Notes: generated from the letters alone by a model not told the origin. A stretch of DNA of 62,927 nt from Streptomyces sp. A012304 (GCF_026008495.1 NZ_BQUN01000120.1:1-62927), one strand, 5' to 3'. Shown: positions 34,842 through 43,640, counted from the stretch's first letter. Made by a program: numbers and translations.

Positions 34842-36305
34842 GACCTCCGCCGCCGCCCGGCCGCAGGCGCGGGACGCGCCGTGGGTGGCCAGGTGGAGGG
34901 CGCCCCGGGCGGGGGCCTGGGGGACGCCCGTCTCCACGACGACGGTGTCCGGACGGGCGGTCAGCAGGGTGTCGAGGGCCCGCGCCATCCAGGGGTGGCG
35001 GTGTTCGTCGCGGACGACGGCGACGACACGGCGGTCACCGGCCGCCCGCAGCGCCGCGTGGCCCGCTCCGTCGCCGGTGAAGCTGCCGGTCTCGGTGCCG
35101 GGCAGCAGGCGGGAGAGCTCCGCGGCCACGCCCCAGGGCGTCTCGTCGCCGACGGCAATGCTGGCGGCCGGGGTGAGGGCGACGACGTAGGGCGCCTCGG
35201 TGAGCGGGGTGACGTCCTCGCCCGTGACCCGGAGGGCACGGCGGGCGGCGGCGAGGCCGATGTCGGGGCGGGGGCCGCCGGCGGCGGGCGTGCGCGAGGC
35301 CGTCCAGTGGGCCAGGGCCCGTACCCGCTGGGCCGCGTCCGCCAGGCGCTCCTCGGCGAGGTCGCCCGCGCGGACGGCGGAGACCAGGGCGTCGCGCAGC
35401 CGGCGTACCGTCTCGTCGTCGGCGAGGCCGCCGCCCACGCAGATGGCGTCGGCGCCGGCCGCGATGGCGAGGACGCTGCCGCGCTCGATGCCGTACGTGG
35501 CGGCGATGGCCCGCATCTCCATGCCGTCGGTGACGATCAGGCCGTCGTAGCCGAGGTCGCCGCGCAGGAGGTCGGTCAGGACGCGGCGGGACAACGTTGC
35601 CGGGCGGTCGGGGTCGAGGGCGGGGACGAGGATGTGGGCGCTCATCACGGCCCGGGTGCCGGCGGCGATCGCGGCGCGGAAGGGCGCCAGTTCGCGCGCC
35701 GCCAGGACCTCGGGGCCGGCGTCGATGCGGGGCAGGGCGAGGTGGGAGTCGACGGCCGTGTCGCCGTGGCCCGGGAAGTGCTTGGTGCAGGCGGCGACGC
35801 CCGCCGACTGGAGGCCGGTGACATAGGCGGCGGTGTGCCGGGCGACCAGGGCGGGGTCGGCGCCGAAGGAGCGGACGCCGATGATCGGGTTGGCGGGATT
35901 GGAGTTCACGTCCGCCGACGGGGCCCAGTTGAAGTTCACCCCGCAGGCGGCGAGCCGGCGGCCCAGTTCCGCGGCGACCTCCCTGGTCAGCTCGGTGTCG
36001 TCGACCGCGCCCAGGGCGTGGTTGCCGGGGAAGCTGGAGCCGGTGCGCACCTCCAGGCGGGTCACGTCCCCGCCCTCCTCGTCGATGGCGACCAGCACGT
36101 CGTCGCGTTCGGCGCGCAACTGGGCGGTCAGGGCCGCCAGTTGCTCGGAGGAGGCGATGTTGCGGCCGAACAGGCCGACCGAGGCGAGGCCCTCACCGAG
36201 CCGGCGCAGCAGCCAGTCGGGGGCGGTGGTGCCGGGGAAGCCGGGCTGGAGGACCGTCAGGGCGTCCCGCGTCAGCGTGTCGGTGCCGCTGGCGAGTGTC
36301 GTCAT
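34827..36305 (-). CDS. dasD: GH3 beta-N-acetylglucosaminidase
   Basis: 492 residues. GH3 catalytic domain with FGRNIASSEQLAALTAQLR, VAIDEEGGDVTRLE, the signature KHFPGHGDTAVDSHLALP (the His/Asp dyad of NagZ-type enzymes) and the nucleophile region GLIVTDGMEMRAIA. No signal peptide is seen, so it probably cleaves chitobiose inside the cell after import by DasABC. It follows dasC with a 9-bp gap, the last gene of the das operon. Confidence 0.92.
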   Translation of the reverse strand: MTTLASGTDTLTRDALTVLQPGFPGTTAPDWLLRRLGEGLASVGLFGRNIASSEQLAALTAQLRAERDDVLVAIDEEGGDVTRLEVRTGSSFPGNHALGAVDDTELTREVAAELGRRLAACGVNFNWAPSADVNSNPANPIIGVRSFGADPALVARHTAAYVTGLQSAGVAACTKHFPGHGDTAVDSHLALPRIDAGPEVLAARELAPFRAAIAAGTRAVMSAHILVPALDPDRPATLSRRVLTDLLRGDLGYDGLIVTDGMEMRAIAATYGIERGSVLAIAAGADAICVGGGLADDETVRRLRDALVSAVRAGDLAEERLADAAQRVRALAHWTASRTPAAGGPRPDIGLAAARRALRVTGEDVTPLTEAPYVVALTPAASIAVGDETPWGVAAELSRLLPGTETGSFTGDGAGHAALRAAGDRRVVAVVRDEHRHPWMARALDTLLTARPDTVVVETGVPQAPARGALHLATHGASRACGRAAAEVLTGR

Positions 36306-36314
36306 CGGAGGGCG

Positions 36315-37151
36315 TTATCCCTTCACTGCGCCCGCGGTCAGACCCGCGGCCATCTTGCGCTGGACCAGGAGGAAGAGGACGACGATCGGTACGGCCATCA
36401 TGGTGGCGCCGGCCATCATGGGCGCGTACTCGGTGCCGTGCTTGGTGGAGAAGTTGCTGAGCCAGACGGTCGCGGTCTGGTTCTTCTGGCTGAGCAGCAT
36501 CAGGGCGTAGAGGTACTCGTTCCAGGCCTGGATGAAGCCGTAGACCGAGGTGGCGACCATGCCGGGGGCGAGCAGCGGGAAGACGACCCGGACGAAGGCG
36601 CCGGTGCGGGAGCAGCCGTCGACCATCGCGGCCTCCTCCAGTTCCTTCGGGATGTTGACGATGAAGCCGCGCAGCGTCCACACCGTGAAGGGGAGGATGA
36701 AGGTCAGGTAGGTGATGATCAGGCCGGTCAGCCGGTCGTACTGGCCGAGGTCGTTCAGGAGCAGGAAGACCGGGATGATCATCGCGACCAGCGGGACCAT
36801 CTGCACCGCGAGGATGCCGACGATCACGATCTTGCGGCCGCGGAAGGCGAACCGGGAGATGGCGAGGGCGGCCAGCATGCCGACGACGATGCCGATCAGG
36901 ACGACGGCGAGCGAGACGACCAGGCTGCGGCCGACCGGGCCCCAGAAGTCCGCGATGTGCAGCGCCCGGCTGAAGTTGTCGAGGGTCAGGCCGGTGGGCA
37001 GCAGGCTCGGGTCCGGGTCGATGGCGTCCTTCGCCGGTTTGAACGCCGTGTTGAGCATCCAGTAGACGGGGAAGCCGGCGGTGAGGAAGACCAGCAGGCC
37101 GAGGAGGTTCCAGCCCGCGCGGGAACGCCGGCGGGGGGCGAGCGCGCTCAT
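36315..37151 (-). CDS. dasC: Chitobiose ABC transporter permease
   Basis: 278 residues, MalG type with six membrane helices. EAA loop: EEAAMVDGCSRTGAFVRVVFPLLAPG (~residues 185-210). The ATG at 37151 overlaps the dasB stop (ATGA, 37148-37151). It forms the channel with DasB. The operon has no ATPase; in Streptomyces the shared ATPase MsiK, encoded elsewhere, energises this importer. Confidence 0.93.
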   Translation of the reverse strand: MSALAPRRRSRAGWNLLGLLVFLTAGFPVYWMLNTAFKPAKDAIDPDPSLLPTGLTLDNFSRALHIADFWGPVGRSLVVSLAVVLIGIVVGMLAALAISRFAFRGRKIVIVGILAVQMVPLVAMIIPVFLLLNDLGQYDRLTGLIITYLTFILPFTVWTLRGFIVNIPKELEEAAMVDGCSRTGAFVRVVFPLLAPGMVATSVYGFIQAWNEYLYALMLLSQKNQTATVWLSNFSTKHGTEYAPMMAGATMMAVPIVVLFLLVQRKMAAGLTAGAVKG

Positions 37152-38134
37152 TCGACCTCTCCGATCTTCAGCATCTGGCGCATGTACACGGCGACCACGC
37201 CGAGCAGCAGCAGCACGGTGATCAGGGCGATCGCCGAGCCCTGTCCGTAGTCGTTGACGACGAAGGCGCGGTCGTAGGAGTAGGTCGTCAGGAGCTGGAA
37301 CTCGGCCTCGGGGTGGCCGTTGCGCATGACGAAGACCTGCGGGAAGACGCCCATGTCCCAGATGACCGACAGGGTCGTGAGCATCACGATGATCGGCTTG
37401 AGGATGGGCAGGGTGACGTAGCGGAAGACGCCCCAGGCGCCGGCTCCGTCCAGCCGTGCCGCCTCCTCCAGCTCCTTGGGGACCTGGGTGAGGCCGGCGC
37501 TGAGGGTGATCACGACGAACGGGACCGCTCCCCAGACCACCAGCAGCATGATCACGGCCAGGCCCTGCGGTCCGCTCGCGAACCAGTTGTGGCCGATCAG
37601 CTCCACGCCGGGCAGCCTGCTCAGGACGGCGTTGAGGATTCCGTAGTCGGCGTCGAAGAGCCATTTGAAGACGGTGGTGGCGACGATGACGGGCATGCCC
37701 CAGCCGGCCACCAGCGCGATGTTCACCAGGGTCCTCACCCAGCCGGAGACCCGCTGGAGCAGCAGCGCGATCAGCATGCCGAGGACCATCGTGAAGATCA
37801 CGCAGCCGGCCGCGAAGACGATCGTGCGCACGACGACCGCCCAGAACTCGCCGTCGCCCAGCACCTCGGTGAAGTTGTCGAGCCCCGCCGACTCGGCCGG
37901 CTGGAAGCCCCACAGCTGGGACTGCCCGAACTTCTGGAAGGCCAGGGTGACCAGACGCACCAGCGGATAGCCCATCACCAGCAGCAGGACCAGCAGGCAG
38001 GGGGCGAGCAGCAGCCAGGGCGTGGCGGCGGGCGCGGAGGTGCGCCGTCCTCGCGGCTGCTCAGGTGCGGGCGGTGGGGGCGCCGGCCGCGGCGGCGGCA
38101 CCTTGGCGGGGGTGGTGGTGTCTGCGGCACTCAT
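37148..38134 (-). CDS. dasB: Chitobiose ABC transporter permease
   Basis: 328 residues, MalF type: a Pro-rich cytosolic N-terminus (~35 residues) and six helices. EAA loop: EEAARLDGAGAWGVFRYVTLPILKP. It is separated from dasA by a 129-bp gap with a large hairpin and three short repeats, and is coupled to dasC. Confidence 0.93.
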   Translation of the reverse strand: MSAADTTTPAKVPPPRPAPPPPAPEQPRGRRTSAPAATPWLLLAPCLLVLLLVMGYPLVRLVTLAFQKFGQSQLWGFQPAESAGLDNFTEVLGDGEFWAVVVRTIVFAAGCVIFTMVLGMLIALLLQRVSGWVRTLVNIALVAGWGMPVIVATTVFKWLFDADYGILNAVLSRLPGVELIGHNWFASGPQGLAVIMLLVVWGAVPFVVITLSAGLTQVPKELEEAARLDGAGAWGVFRYVTLPILKPIIVMLTTLSVIWDMGVFPQVFVMRNGHPEAEFQLLTTYSYDRAFVVNDYGQGSAIALITVLLLLGVVAVYMRQMLKIGEVE

Positions 38135-38159
38135 CGCGCGCTCCTCAGCGGTCCCTCAG

Positions 38160-38227
38160 GTCGTACGAAGGCGATGACCCGGACGTCGTACGAAGGCCAG
38201 GACCCGTGGGCCGGTGGGTCGTACGGA
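38160..38227. repeat. Three short direct repeats between dasA and dasB
   Basis: GTCGTACGAAGGC occurs at 38160-38172 and 38185-38197, and GTCGTACGGA at 38218-38227. Spacing is 25 and 33 bases. This could be a protein-binding array or the remains of slippage. Confidence 0.6.
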
Positions 38228-38259
38228 CGGCGGGGCCCCGCCGCGGCGGAGCCCCGTCC
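38225..38259 (-). terminator. Large GC hairpin downstream of dasA (attenuator)
   Basis: The 16-bp perfect palindrome CGGCGGGGCCCCGCCG (38228-38243) lies within a larger imperfect stem (GGACGGCGGGGC pairing with GCCCCGTCC). It begins right after the dasA stop (38264 on the minus strand). It should let most transcripts end after dasA, giving much more binding protein than permease. Confidence 0.7.
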
Positions 38260-38263
38260 CGGG

Positions 38264-39547
38264 TCACTTGGTGTTGATGACCTTGTCGATCGCGGCGTCC
38301 GCCTCCTTCGCGGCCTCCTCGACCGTCTTCTTGCCGGTGCCGATGTTCTGCAGCATGGTCTGCAGCACCTGGGCCTTCTCGACCTGGCCCCAGCCGGGGG
38401 CCATCGGGACGAACCAGTTGGACTCGGCGGCGGTGGCCGGGACGACGGTCGCGGGGTCGTTCTTCAGGGTCGCGAGGTCGGTCTTGTTGTTGGGCAGGTT
38501 GCCCTTGGCCATCAGGCCCTTCTGGCCGGCGGGACCGGTGAACGCGTTGATCCACTCGGCGGCGAGGTCCTGCGCGTCCGACTTCACCGGGACGGCGAGG
38601 TCGGAGCCGCCCAGGAAGACGGGGAGGTTCTTGCCGGACGGGCCGGGCATCACGAAGTTCTCGACGTTGCCCTTGAGCTTGCCGGTCTTGTCGTTCTCCG
38701 GGGCGGCGGCGGAACCGCCCTCCCAGGCCGGGGCGAAGATCATGCCGGACTTGCCCTGACCGTAGACGATGTACCGGTCGGACTCGTCCTTGGTCCTGTC
38801 GCCGTGCATGTAGTTGTCGACGACCTTCTTGAACTCCTTGAGGCCCTTGAGGGACTCGGCGGAGGAGAGGTTGGCCTTCCACTCGCCGCCCGACTCGACG
38901 GCTATGGAGCCGCCGGCGTCGTAGACGAAGGACATGGCCGCGTACCAGTCGCGGGTGGGCTGGTACCAGGCGGAGAACGTGTCGCCCTCCTTCTTCTGGA
39001 GCTTGTCCAGGGCGGCGGTCAGTTCCGCGTAGGTCTTGGGGGCGGACTTCACGCCGACCGAGGCGAAGAGGTCCTTGCGCCAGTTGGCGACCCGGCCGCC
39101 GGCGTAGTACGGGACGCCGTAGGTCTTGTCCTCGTAGGTCACGGAGGCCTTGAGGCCGTCCAGCCAGGCCGAGGAGTTGTCGAACTTCGCGGCGTCGAGG
39201 GGGGCGAAGGCGCCCTTGACCATGTAGCCGAGCATCTCGGTGTTGCCCATCTCGACCACGTCCGGGGCCTTGTCGGTGGCGAGGACCGCGTCGAGCTTGG
39301 CGTTCTTGTCCGGCCAGCCGTAGTACTCGTGGGTGATCTTGACGCCCGGGTGCTTCTTCTGCACCGCCGCGTCGGCGGCCTTGACCAGGTCGGGCCAGTT
39401 GTTCTGGGCGTCGACGGTGAGCCAGACCGTCAGCTCCTTGGCGTCGGCGCCGTTGTCCGAGCCCCCGTTGTCCTTGTCGCCCCCGCACGCCGCGATGGAG
39501 ACCATCATGCCCGCGATACCGATCGCGGCTGTCAGCTTGCGCTTCAC
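38264..39547 (-). CDS. dasA: N,N'-diacetylchitobiose-binding lipoprotein
   Basis: 427 residues from a GTG at 39547 with GGAGGGTGG before it; the frame extends further upstream without coding value. Lipoprotein signal peptide KRKLTAAIGIAGMMVSIAAC with the lipidated Cys in its lipobox. It is a family 1 solute-binding protein with a C-terminal helix and Trp/Tyr-rich ligand sites (WGQVEKAQVLQTML). It delivers chitobiose to DasBC. Two dre-like sites precede it. DasA is linked to development in S. coelicolor. Confidence 0.95.
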   Translation of the reverse strand: MKRKLTAAIGIAGMMVSIAACGGDKDNGGSDNGADAKELTVWLTVDAQNNWPDLVKAADAAVQKKHPGVKITHEYYGWPDKNAKLDAVLATDKAPDVVEMGNTEMLGYMVKGAFAPLDAAKFDNSSAWLDGLKASVTYEDKTYGVPYYAGGRVANWRKDLFASVGVKSAPKTYAELTAALDKLQKKEGDTFSAWYQPTRDWYAAMSFVYDAGGSIAVESGGEWKANLSSAESLKGLKEFKKVVDNYMHGDRTKDESDRYIVYGQGKSGMIFAPAWEGGSAAAPENDKTGKLKGNVENFVMPGPSGKNLPVFLGGSDLAVPVKSDAQDLAAEWINAFTGPAGQKGLMAKGNLPNNKTDLATLKNDPATVVPATAAESNWFVPMAPGWGQVEKAQVLQTMLQNIGTGKKTVEEAAKEADAAIDKVINTK

Positions 39548-39640
39548 GCCACCCTCCTCAGGGATGCCACACAAACCCCCCTGCCTCCCCGCCGCGTTCG
39601 AGCGTCGACGCGTACCGTCCGTGGGGCCGGGACCTGGACC

Positions 39641-39656
39641 AATGGTGTAGACCAGT
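39641..39656. promoter_or_regulatory. DasR operator (dre 1) of dasA
   Basis: AATGGTGTAGACCAGT matches the dre consensus at 13 of 16 positions by my count. It lies 94 bp upstream of the dasA start. Confidence 0.8.
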
Positions 39657-39664
39657 GCGGAGAG

Positions 39665-39680
39665 CTTGGCTCAGACCAAT
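39665..39680. promoter_or_regulatory. Weaker second dre-like site of dasA
   Basis: CTTGGCTCAGACCAAT keeps the TTGG and CCAA arms and the CAGACCA half, but matches only 10 of 16 positions. It starts 24 bp from dre 1, so the two lie on nearly the same face of the helix and could bind DasR cooperatively. Confidence 0.6.
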
Positions 39681-39809
39681 AGGGCTGTCAAGGGTGTGCA
39701 ACCGGGCTCGCGGAGTCCGTTACGCGACCGCGATATGCAGGGACTTTTCAATTTTCGGGCGGTCGGACGGGCCCCGCGGCGAGGGTGTACCACCACCCTC
39801 AGGCGGCGT

Positions 39810-39825
39810 GCTGGACTAGACCAAC
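39810..39825. promoter_or_regulatory. DasR operator (dre) of dasR
   Basis: GCTGGACTAGACCAAC matches 12 of 16 consensus positions. It lies ~147 bp upstream of the dasR start and suggests autoregulation. Confidence 0.7.
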
Positions 39826-39972
39826 AGAGAGCGCGAAGGTATACAGAGGGGATCACGGAGCGCGCGAGGTCACCCGGTCGGGACACCCCGCCCGAGAACC
39901 CGTGCCACCATGTGACCCCACGGCCGATGGACATGTCGGCCGCTTCGGCATCCGGAGCCGGGAAGGCAGGCC

Positions 39973-40737
39973 ATGAGCACCGACGTCAGCAGTGCGGAGA
40001 ACGAGGGTGGGGCGACCGTCCGTACCGCGCGCGTGCCCAAGTACTACCGCCTGAAGAAGCACCTGCTCGACATGACCGAGACGCAGGCGCCCGGCACCCC
40101 GGTGCCGCCGGAGCGGACGCTGGCGGCCGAGTTCGACACCTCGCGCACCACCGTGCGCCAGGCCCTCCAGGAGCTGGTCGTCGAGGGCCGGCTGGAGCGC
40201 ATTCAGGGCAAGGGCACCTTCGTCGCCAAGCCGAAGGTCTCCCAGGCGCTCCAACTCACCTCCTACACCGAGGACATGCGCGCCCAGGGTCTCGAACCCA
40301 CCTCGCAGCTGCTGGACATCGGCTACATCACCGCCGACGACCGCCTGGCCGGGCTGCTCGACATCGCCACCGGCGGGCGCGTGCTGCGCATCGAGCGGCT
40401 GCGCATGGCCAACGGCGAACCGATGGCCATCGAGACGACCCACCTCAGCGCCAAGCGCTTCCCGGCCCTGCGCAGATCGCTCGTGAAGTACACCTCCCTC
40501 TACACCGCGCTCGCCGAGGTCTACGACGTCCACCTCGCCGAGGCCGAGGAGACCATCGAGACCTCCCTGGCCACTCCGCGCGAGGCCGGCCTGCTCGGCA
40601 CCGACGTCGGCCTGCCCATGCTGATGCTGTCCCGGCACTCCCTCGACAAGGAGGGCAAGCCGGTGGAGTGGGTGCGGTCGGTGTACCGGGGCGACCGGTA
40701 CAAGTTCGTCGCCCGGCTCAAGCGCCCGCAGGGGTAG
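39973..40737 (+). CDS. dasR: GntR/HutC-family global regulator of aminosugar metabolism and development
   Basis: 254 residues, starting after GGAAGG. N-terminal winged helix (~15-85): YYRLKKHLLDMTETQAPGTPVPPERTLAAEFDTSRTTVRQALQELVVEGRLERIQGKGTFV. C-terminal UTRA domain (~95-245): RLAGLLDIATGGRVLRIERLRMANGEPMAIETTHL. DasR represses chitin/GlcNAc uptake and, in S. coelicolor, antibiotic genes; glucosamine-6-phosphate lifts repression. Its sites surround the gene. Confidence 0.97.
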   Translation: MSTDVSSAENEGGATVRTARVPKYYRLKKHLLDMTETQAPGTPVPPERTLAAEFDTSRTTVRQALQELVVEGRLERIQGKGTFVAKPKVSQALQLTSYTEDMRAQGLEPTSQLLDIGYITADDRLAGLLDIATGGRVLRIERLRMANGEPMAIETTHLSAKRFPALRRSLVKYTSLYTALAEVYDVHLAEAEETIETSLATPREAGLLGTDVGLPMLMLSRHSLDKEGKPVEWVRSVYRGDRYKFVARLKRPQG

Positions 40738-40881
40738 GCCGATTCGGGCACCGGCCGCCGTTCCGCTCCGCCAGGAGGAATTTGCGGATCGATATGCGGA
40801 CAAGGTCTTCCGCCGCGCTTATCCGTCACCTACATTTCGCGTGCTTGCACCACGTGATCAGCGAGGAGACGGAGCCGCCCG

Positions 40882-41148
40882 ATGCCAAAAGCGCCTGAAG
40901 TGTCCGAAGGGCCGGTGGTGACGCCCATGCGCGTCGTCATCGGGCTCTGTCTGTTCGCGCCCTTCGTGGCGATGTTGTGGGTCGGTTCGTACGCGAAGGT
41001 GGACCCGACGTTCATCGGGATCCCCTTCTTCTACTGGTACCAGATGGCGTGGGTGCTGATCTCCACCGCGCTCACGATGGTCGCCTACAAGCTGTGGCAG
41101 CGTGACCAGCGCTCCCGGGCCGCGCGCAAGGGGGGTGCGGCGGAATGA
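40882..41148 (+). CDS. DUF3311 small membrane protein
   Basis: 88 residues with two hydrophobic helices (VIGLCLFAPFVAMLWVGSY, FYWYQMAWVLISTALTMVAY) and a basic C-terminus. DUF3311 proteins precede sodium:solute symporters and are needed as accessory subunits in some monocarboxylate carriers. Its stop overlaps the symporter start (ATGA, 41145-41148). Confidence 0.85.
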   Translation: MPKAPEVSEGPVVTPMRVVIGLCLFAPFVAMLWVGSYAKVDPTFIGIPFFYWYQMAWVLISTALTMVAYKLWQRDQRSRAARKGGAAE

Positions 41149-42764
41149 AGGACGGCGTGAACGGCGTCGCGCTCGCCGTCTTCATCTTCTTCTTCCTGGC
41201 CGTCACGGTCATGGGCTTCCTCGCCGCGCGCTGGCGCAAGGCCGAGAACGAGCACAGCCTCGACGAATGGGGGCTGGGGGGCCGGTCGTTCGGCACCTGG
41301 ATCACCTGGTTCCTGCTCGGCGGTGACCTCTACACGGCGTACACCTTCGTCGCCGTTCCGGCGGCGATCTACGCGGCGGGCGCGGCCGGCTTCTTCGCGG
41401 TGCCGTACACGATCCTCGTCTACCCGCTGATCTTCACCTTCCTGCCGCGTCTGTGGTCGGTCTCGCACAAGCACGGGTACGTGACGACCTCGGACTTCGT
41501 GCGCGGCCGCTTCGGCTCCAAGGGCCTTTCGCTGGCCGTGGCGGTCACCGGCATCCTCGCGACCATGCCGTACATCGCGCTCCAGCTCGTCGGCATCCAG
41601 GCGGTGCTGGACGTGATGGGCGTCGGCGGCGGCGAGGACACCAACTGGTTCATCAAGGACCTGCCGCTGCTGATCGCCTTCGGTGTGCTGGCCGCGTACA
41701 CGTACTCCTCGGGTCTGCGGGCGCCGGCGCTGATCGCGTTCGTGAAGGACACGCTGATCTACATCGTCATCGCCGTCGCGATCATCTACATCCCGATCAA
41801 GCTGGGCGGCTTCGACGAGGTCTTCGCCAAGGCCGGCGAGAAGTACACGTCGTCCGGCGCGGGCGGGCTGATCACGCCCGAGGCGGGCCAGTGGACGTAC
41901 GCGACGCTGGCGCTCGGCTCGGCGCTCGCGCTCTTCATGTACCCGCACTCGATCACGGCGACGCTCTCCTCGAAGAGCCGTGAGGTGATCCGCCGCAACA
42001 CCACGATCCTGCCGCTGTACTCCCTGATGCTGGGCCTGCTCGCGCTGCTCGGCTTCATGGCGATCGCGGCGGGCGTCAAGGTCACCAACGGCCAGCTGGC
42101 CATCCCGCAGCTGTTCGAGAACATGTTCCCGGCCTGGTTCGCGGGCGTCGCCTTCGCGGCGATCGGCATCGGCGCGCTCGTCCCGGCGGCCATCATGTCC
42201 ATCGCGGCGGCGAACCTCTTCACCCGCAACATCTACAAGGACTTCATCAAGCCGGACGCCACGCCCGAACAGGAGACCAAGGTCTCCAAACTGGTCTCGC
42301 TGCTGGTGAAGGTCGGCGCGCTGGTCTTCGTCCTGACCATGGACAAGACGGTCGCCATCAACTTCCAGCTGCTCGGCGGCATCTGGATCCTGCAGACCTT
42401 CCCGGCCCTGGTCGGCGGCCTGTTCACCCGCTGGTTCCACCGCTGGGCGCTGCTGGCCGGCTGGGCGGTCGGCATGATCTACGGCACGGCCGTCGCGTAC
42501 GGCATCCCCTCGCCGACCAACCCGTCCCAGAAGCACTTCGGCGGCTCGTCGAAGGAGATCCCCGGCATCGGCGAGATCGGCTACATCGGCCTGACGGCGT
42601 TCGTGCTCAACGTCGTCGTGACGGTGGTCCTCACCTTCGTCCTCAGGGCCGTCAAGGCCCCCGACGGCGTCGACGAGACCAAGCCGGAGGACTACACGGC
42701 GGACGCGGGCGACCCGGGCGTCCAGGTGGAGCTGCCGCCGGCGACGGCGGGCACCAGCCACTGA
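41145..42764 (+). CDS. Sodium:solute symporter (monocarboxylate-type, MctP-like)
   Basis: 539 residues, SSS family with about 13 membrane helices. Motifs: EWGLGGRSFGTWITWFLLGGDLYTAYTF near the N-terminus and LTSxx-like helix VPAAIMSIAAANLFTRNIYKDF around residue 350. The coupling to DUF3311 suggests short organic acids such as pyruvate, lactate or acetate as substrates. The link to neighbouring aminosugar genes is positional only. Confidence 0.88.
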   Translation: MKDGVNGVALAVFIFFFLAVTVMGFLAARWRKAENEHSLDEWGLGGRSFGTWITWFLLGGDLYTAYTFVAVPAAIYAAGAAGFFAVPYTILVYPLIFTFLPRLWSVSHKHGYVTTSDFVRGRFGSKGLSLAVAVTGILATMPYIALQLVGIQAVLDVMGVGGGEDTNWFIKDLPLLIAFGVLAAYTYSSGLRAPALIAFVKDTLIYIVIAVAIIYIPIKLGGFDEVFAKAGEKYTSSGAGGLITPEAGQWTYATLALGSALALFMYPHSITATLSSKSREVIRRNTTILPLYSLMLGLLALLGFMAIAAGVKVTNGQLAIPQLFENMFPAWFAGVAFAAIGIGALVPAAIMSIAAANLFTRNIYKDFIKPDATPEQETKVSKLVSLLVKVGALVFVLTMDKTVAINFQLLGGIWILQTFPALVGGLFTRWFHRWALLAGWAVGMIYGTAVAYGIPSPTNPSQKHFGGSSKEIPGIGEIGYIGLTAFVLNVVVTVVLTFVLRAVKAPDGVDETKPEDYTADAGDPGVQVELPPATAGTSH

Positions 42765-42780
42765 CCGACCAGCCACCACA

Positions 42781-42818
42781 GCGGGCCGCCGAAAAGCAGG
42801 AACGACGGCGGCCCGCTG
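42781..42818. terminator. Terminator after the symporter gene
   Basis: AGCGGGCCGCCG and CGGCGGCCCGCT form a 12-bp perfect stem around a 14-base loop, between the symporter stop and the acetyltransferase start. Confidence 0.75.
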
Positions 42819-42835
42819 TCGTACACACTCACACC

Positions 42836-43342
42836 ATGGACATACTGATCCGCCCCGCGCAGCCCGCCGAGTACACCGCGCTGGGCGACCTGACGGCCCG
42901 GGCGTACCTGGACGACAACCTCCTCGACTTCGGCGAGAGCGACGCGTATCTGCTCGAACTGAAGGACGTGGCGAAGCGCGCGGCCGCCGCCGAGGTCCTG
43001 GTCGCCGTGGAGGGCGACACCCTGCTCGGCGGCGTCACCTGGGTCCCGGCCGGCGGCCCGATGGCCGACATCGCGCGCCCGGGCGAGGCCGAGATGAGGA
43101 TGCTCGCCGTCGCCCGCGAGGCGCGGGGCCGGGGCGCCGGGGAGGCGCTGGTCCGCGCCTGCGTCGACCGCGCCCGGGCCACCCCCGGCTGCACGGGCGT
43201 CGTCCTGTCGACCCAGCGCACCATGCACGCGGCCCACCGCATCTACGAGCGCCTCGGTTTCGTCCGCACACCGGAGCGGGACTGGAATCCCCTGCCGGAG
43301 CTGGACGACATCACTCTCCTCACCTACGAACTGACGCTCTGA
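42836..43342 (+). CDS. GNAT-family N-acetyltransferase
   Basis: 168 residues. The acetyl-CoA motif A is EMRMLAVAREARGRGAGEALVRACVDRA (residues ~82-110), with the later HAAHRIYERLGFVRTPERDWNP typical of small-molecule acetyltransferases. Substrate unknown. It lies upstream of the nrd control region but ends before the NrdR boxes. Confidence 0.88.
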   Translation: MDILIRPAQPAEYTALGDLTARAYLDDNLLDFGESDAYLLELKDVAKRAAAAEVLVAVEGDTLLGGVTWVPAGGPMADIARPGEAEMRMLAVAREARGRGAGEALVRACVDRARATPGCTGVVLSTQRTMHAAHRIYERLGFVRTPERDWNPLPELDDITLLTYELTL

Positions 43343-43352
43343 TACCAGCGCG

Positions 43353-43399
43353 ACACAACATCTGGGGGTGGCGCCGCGCCCCGACACAAGATGTATGCT
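43353..43399 (+). promoter_or_regulatory. Pair of NrdR boxes upstream of nrdAB
   Basis: ACACAACATCTGGGGG (43353-43368) and ACACAAGATGTATGCT (43384-43399) share the ACACAANATNT core and are spaced 31 bp, three helical turns, as expected for the tandem boxes of the ATP/dATP-sensing repressor NrdR. The second box precedes the riboswitch. Confidence 0.7.
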
Positions 43400-43405
43400 C
43401 ATGCT

Positions 43406-43508
43406 CGCTGTCGCCGCAGGGGAATCCGGTGCGAATCCGGAACTGTCCCGCAACGGTGTACCCGCGTGTTTCCGCACGCCTGTTCAGTCCGAGGACCTGC
43501 CGACAGCG
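43406..43508 (+). ncRNA. Adenosylcobalamin (B12) riboswitch
   Basis: The P1 stem is CGCTGTCG (43406-43413) with CGACAGCG (43501-43508). Inside are the conserved core GCAGGGGAATCCGGTGCGAA, the ACTGTCCCGCAACGG B12-box region and CAGTCCGAGGACCTGCC near the 3' side. A GC hairpin (GCACCCGG/CCGGGTGC, 43508-43532) follows and can serve as the expression platform. In S. coelicolor, B12 represses the class Ia reductase because the class II enzyme NrdJ needs B12. Confidence 0.93.
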
Positions 43509-43640
43509 CACCCGGCCGTCCGGTCCGGGTGCCTGACGTCCGGGCCTCGTGGAATGGGCCGGTGGACGCGATGCGCCGTGCGCTCGTGTGCTGTCCGCTG
43601 CCCTCCGCCAGGCCCCCGCCGAGCGAGGGAGAGCCCCCAC

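Larger units (their letters stand above)
39548..39972. other. 425-bp divergent dasA-dasR control region
   Basis: No gene. It holds dre sites at 39641-39656, 39665-39680 and 39810-39825, described separately, and the promoters of dasA (minus) and dasR (plus). Confidence 0.7.

Noticed and set aside
34800..37250. 816-codon plus-strand open frame across das genes
   Set aside because: Shadow of dasD and dasC; no domain pattern and no ribosome binding site.
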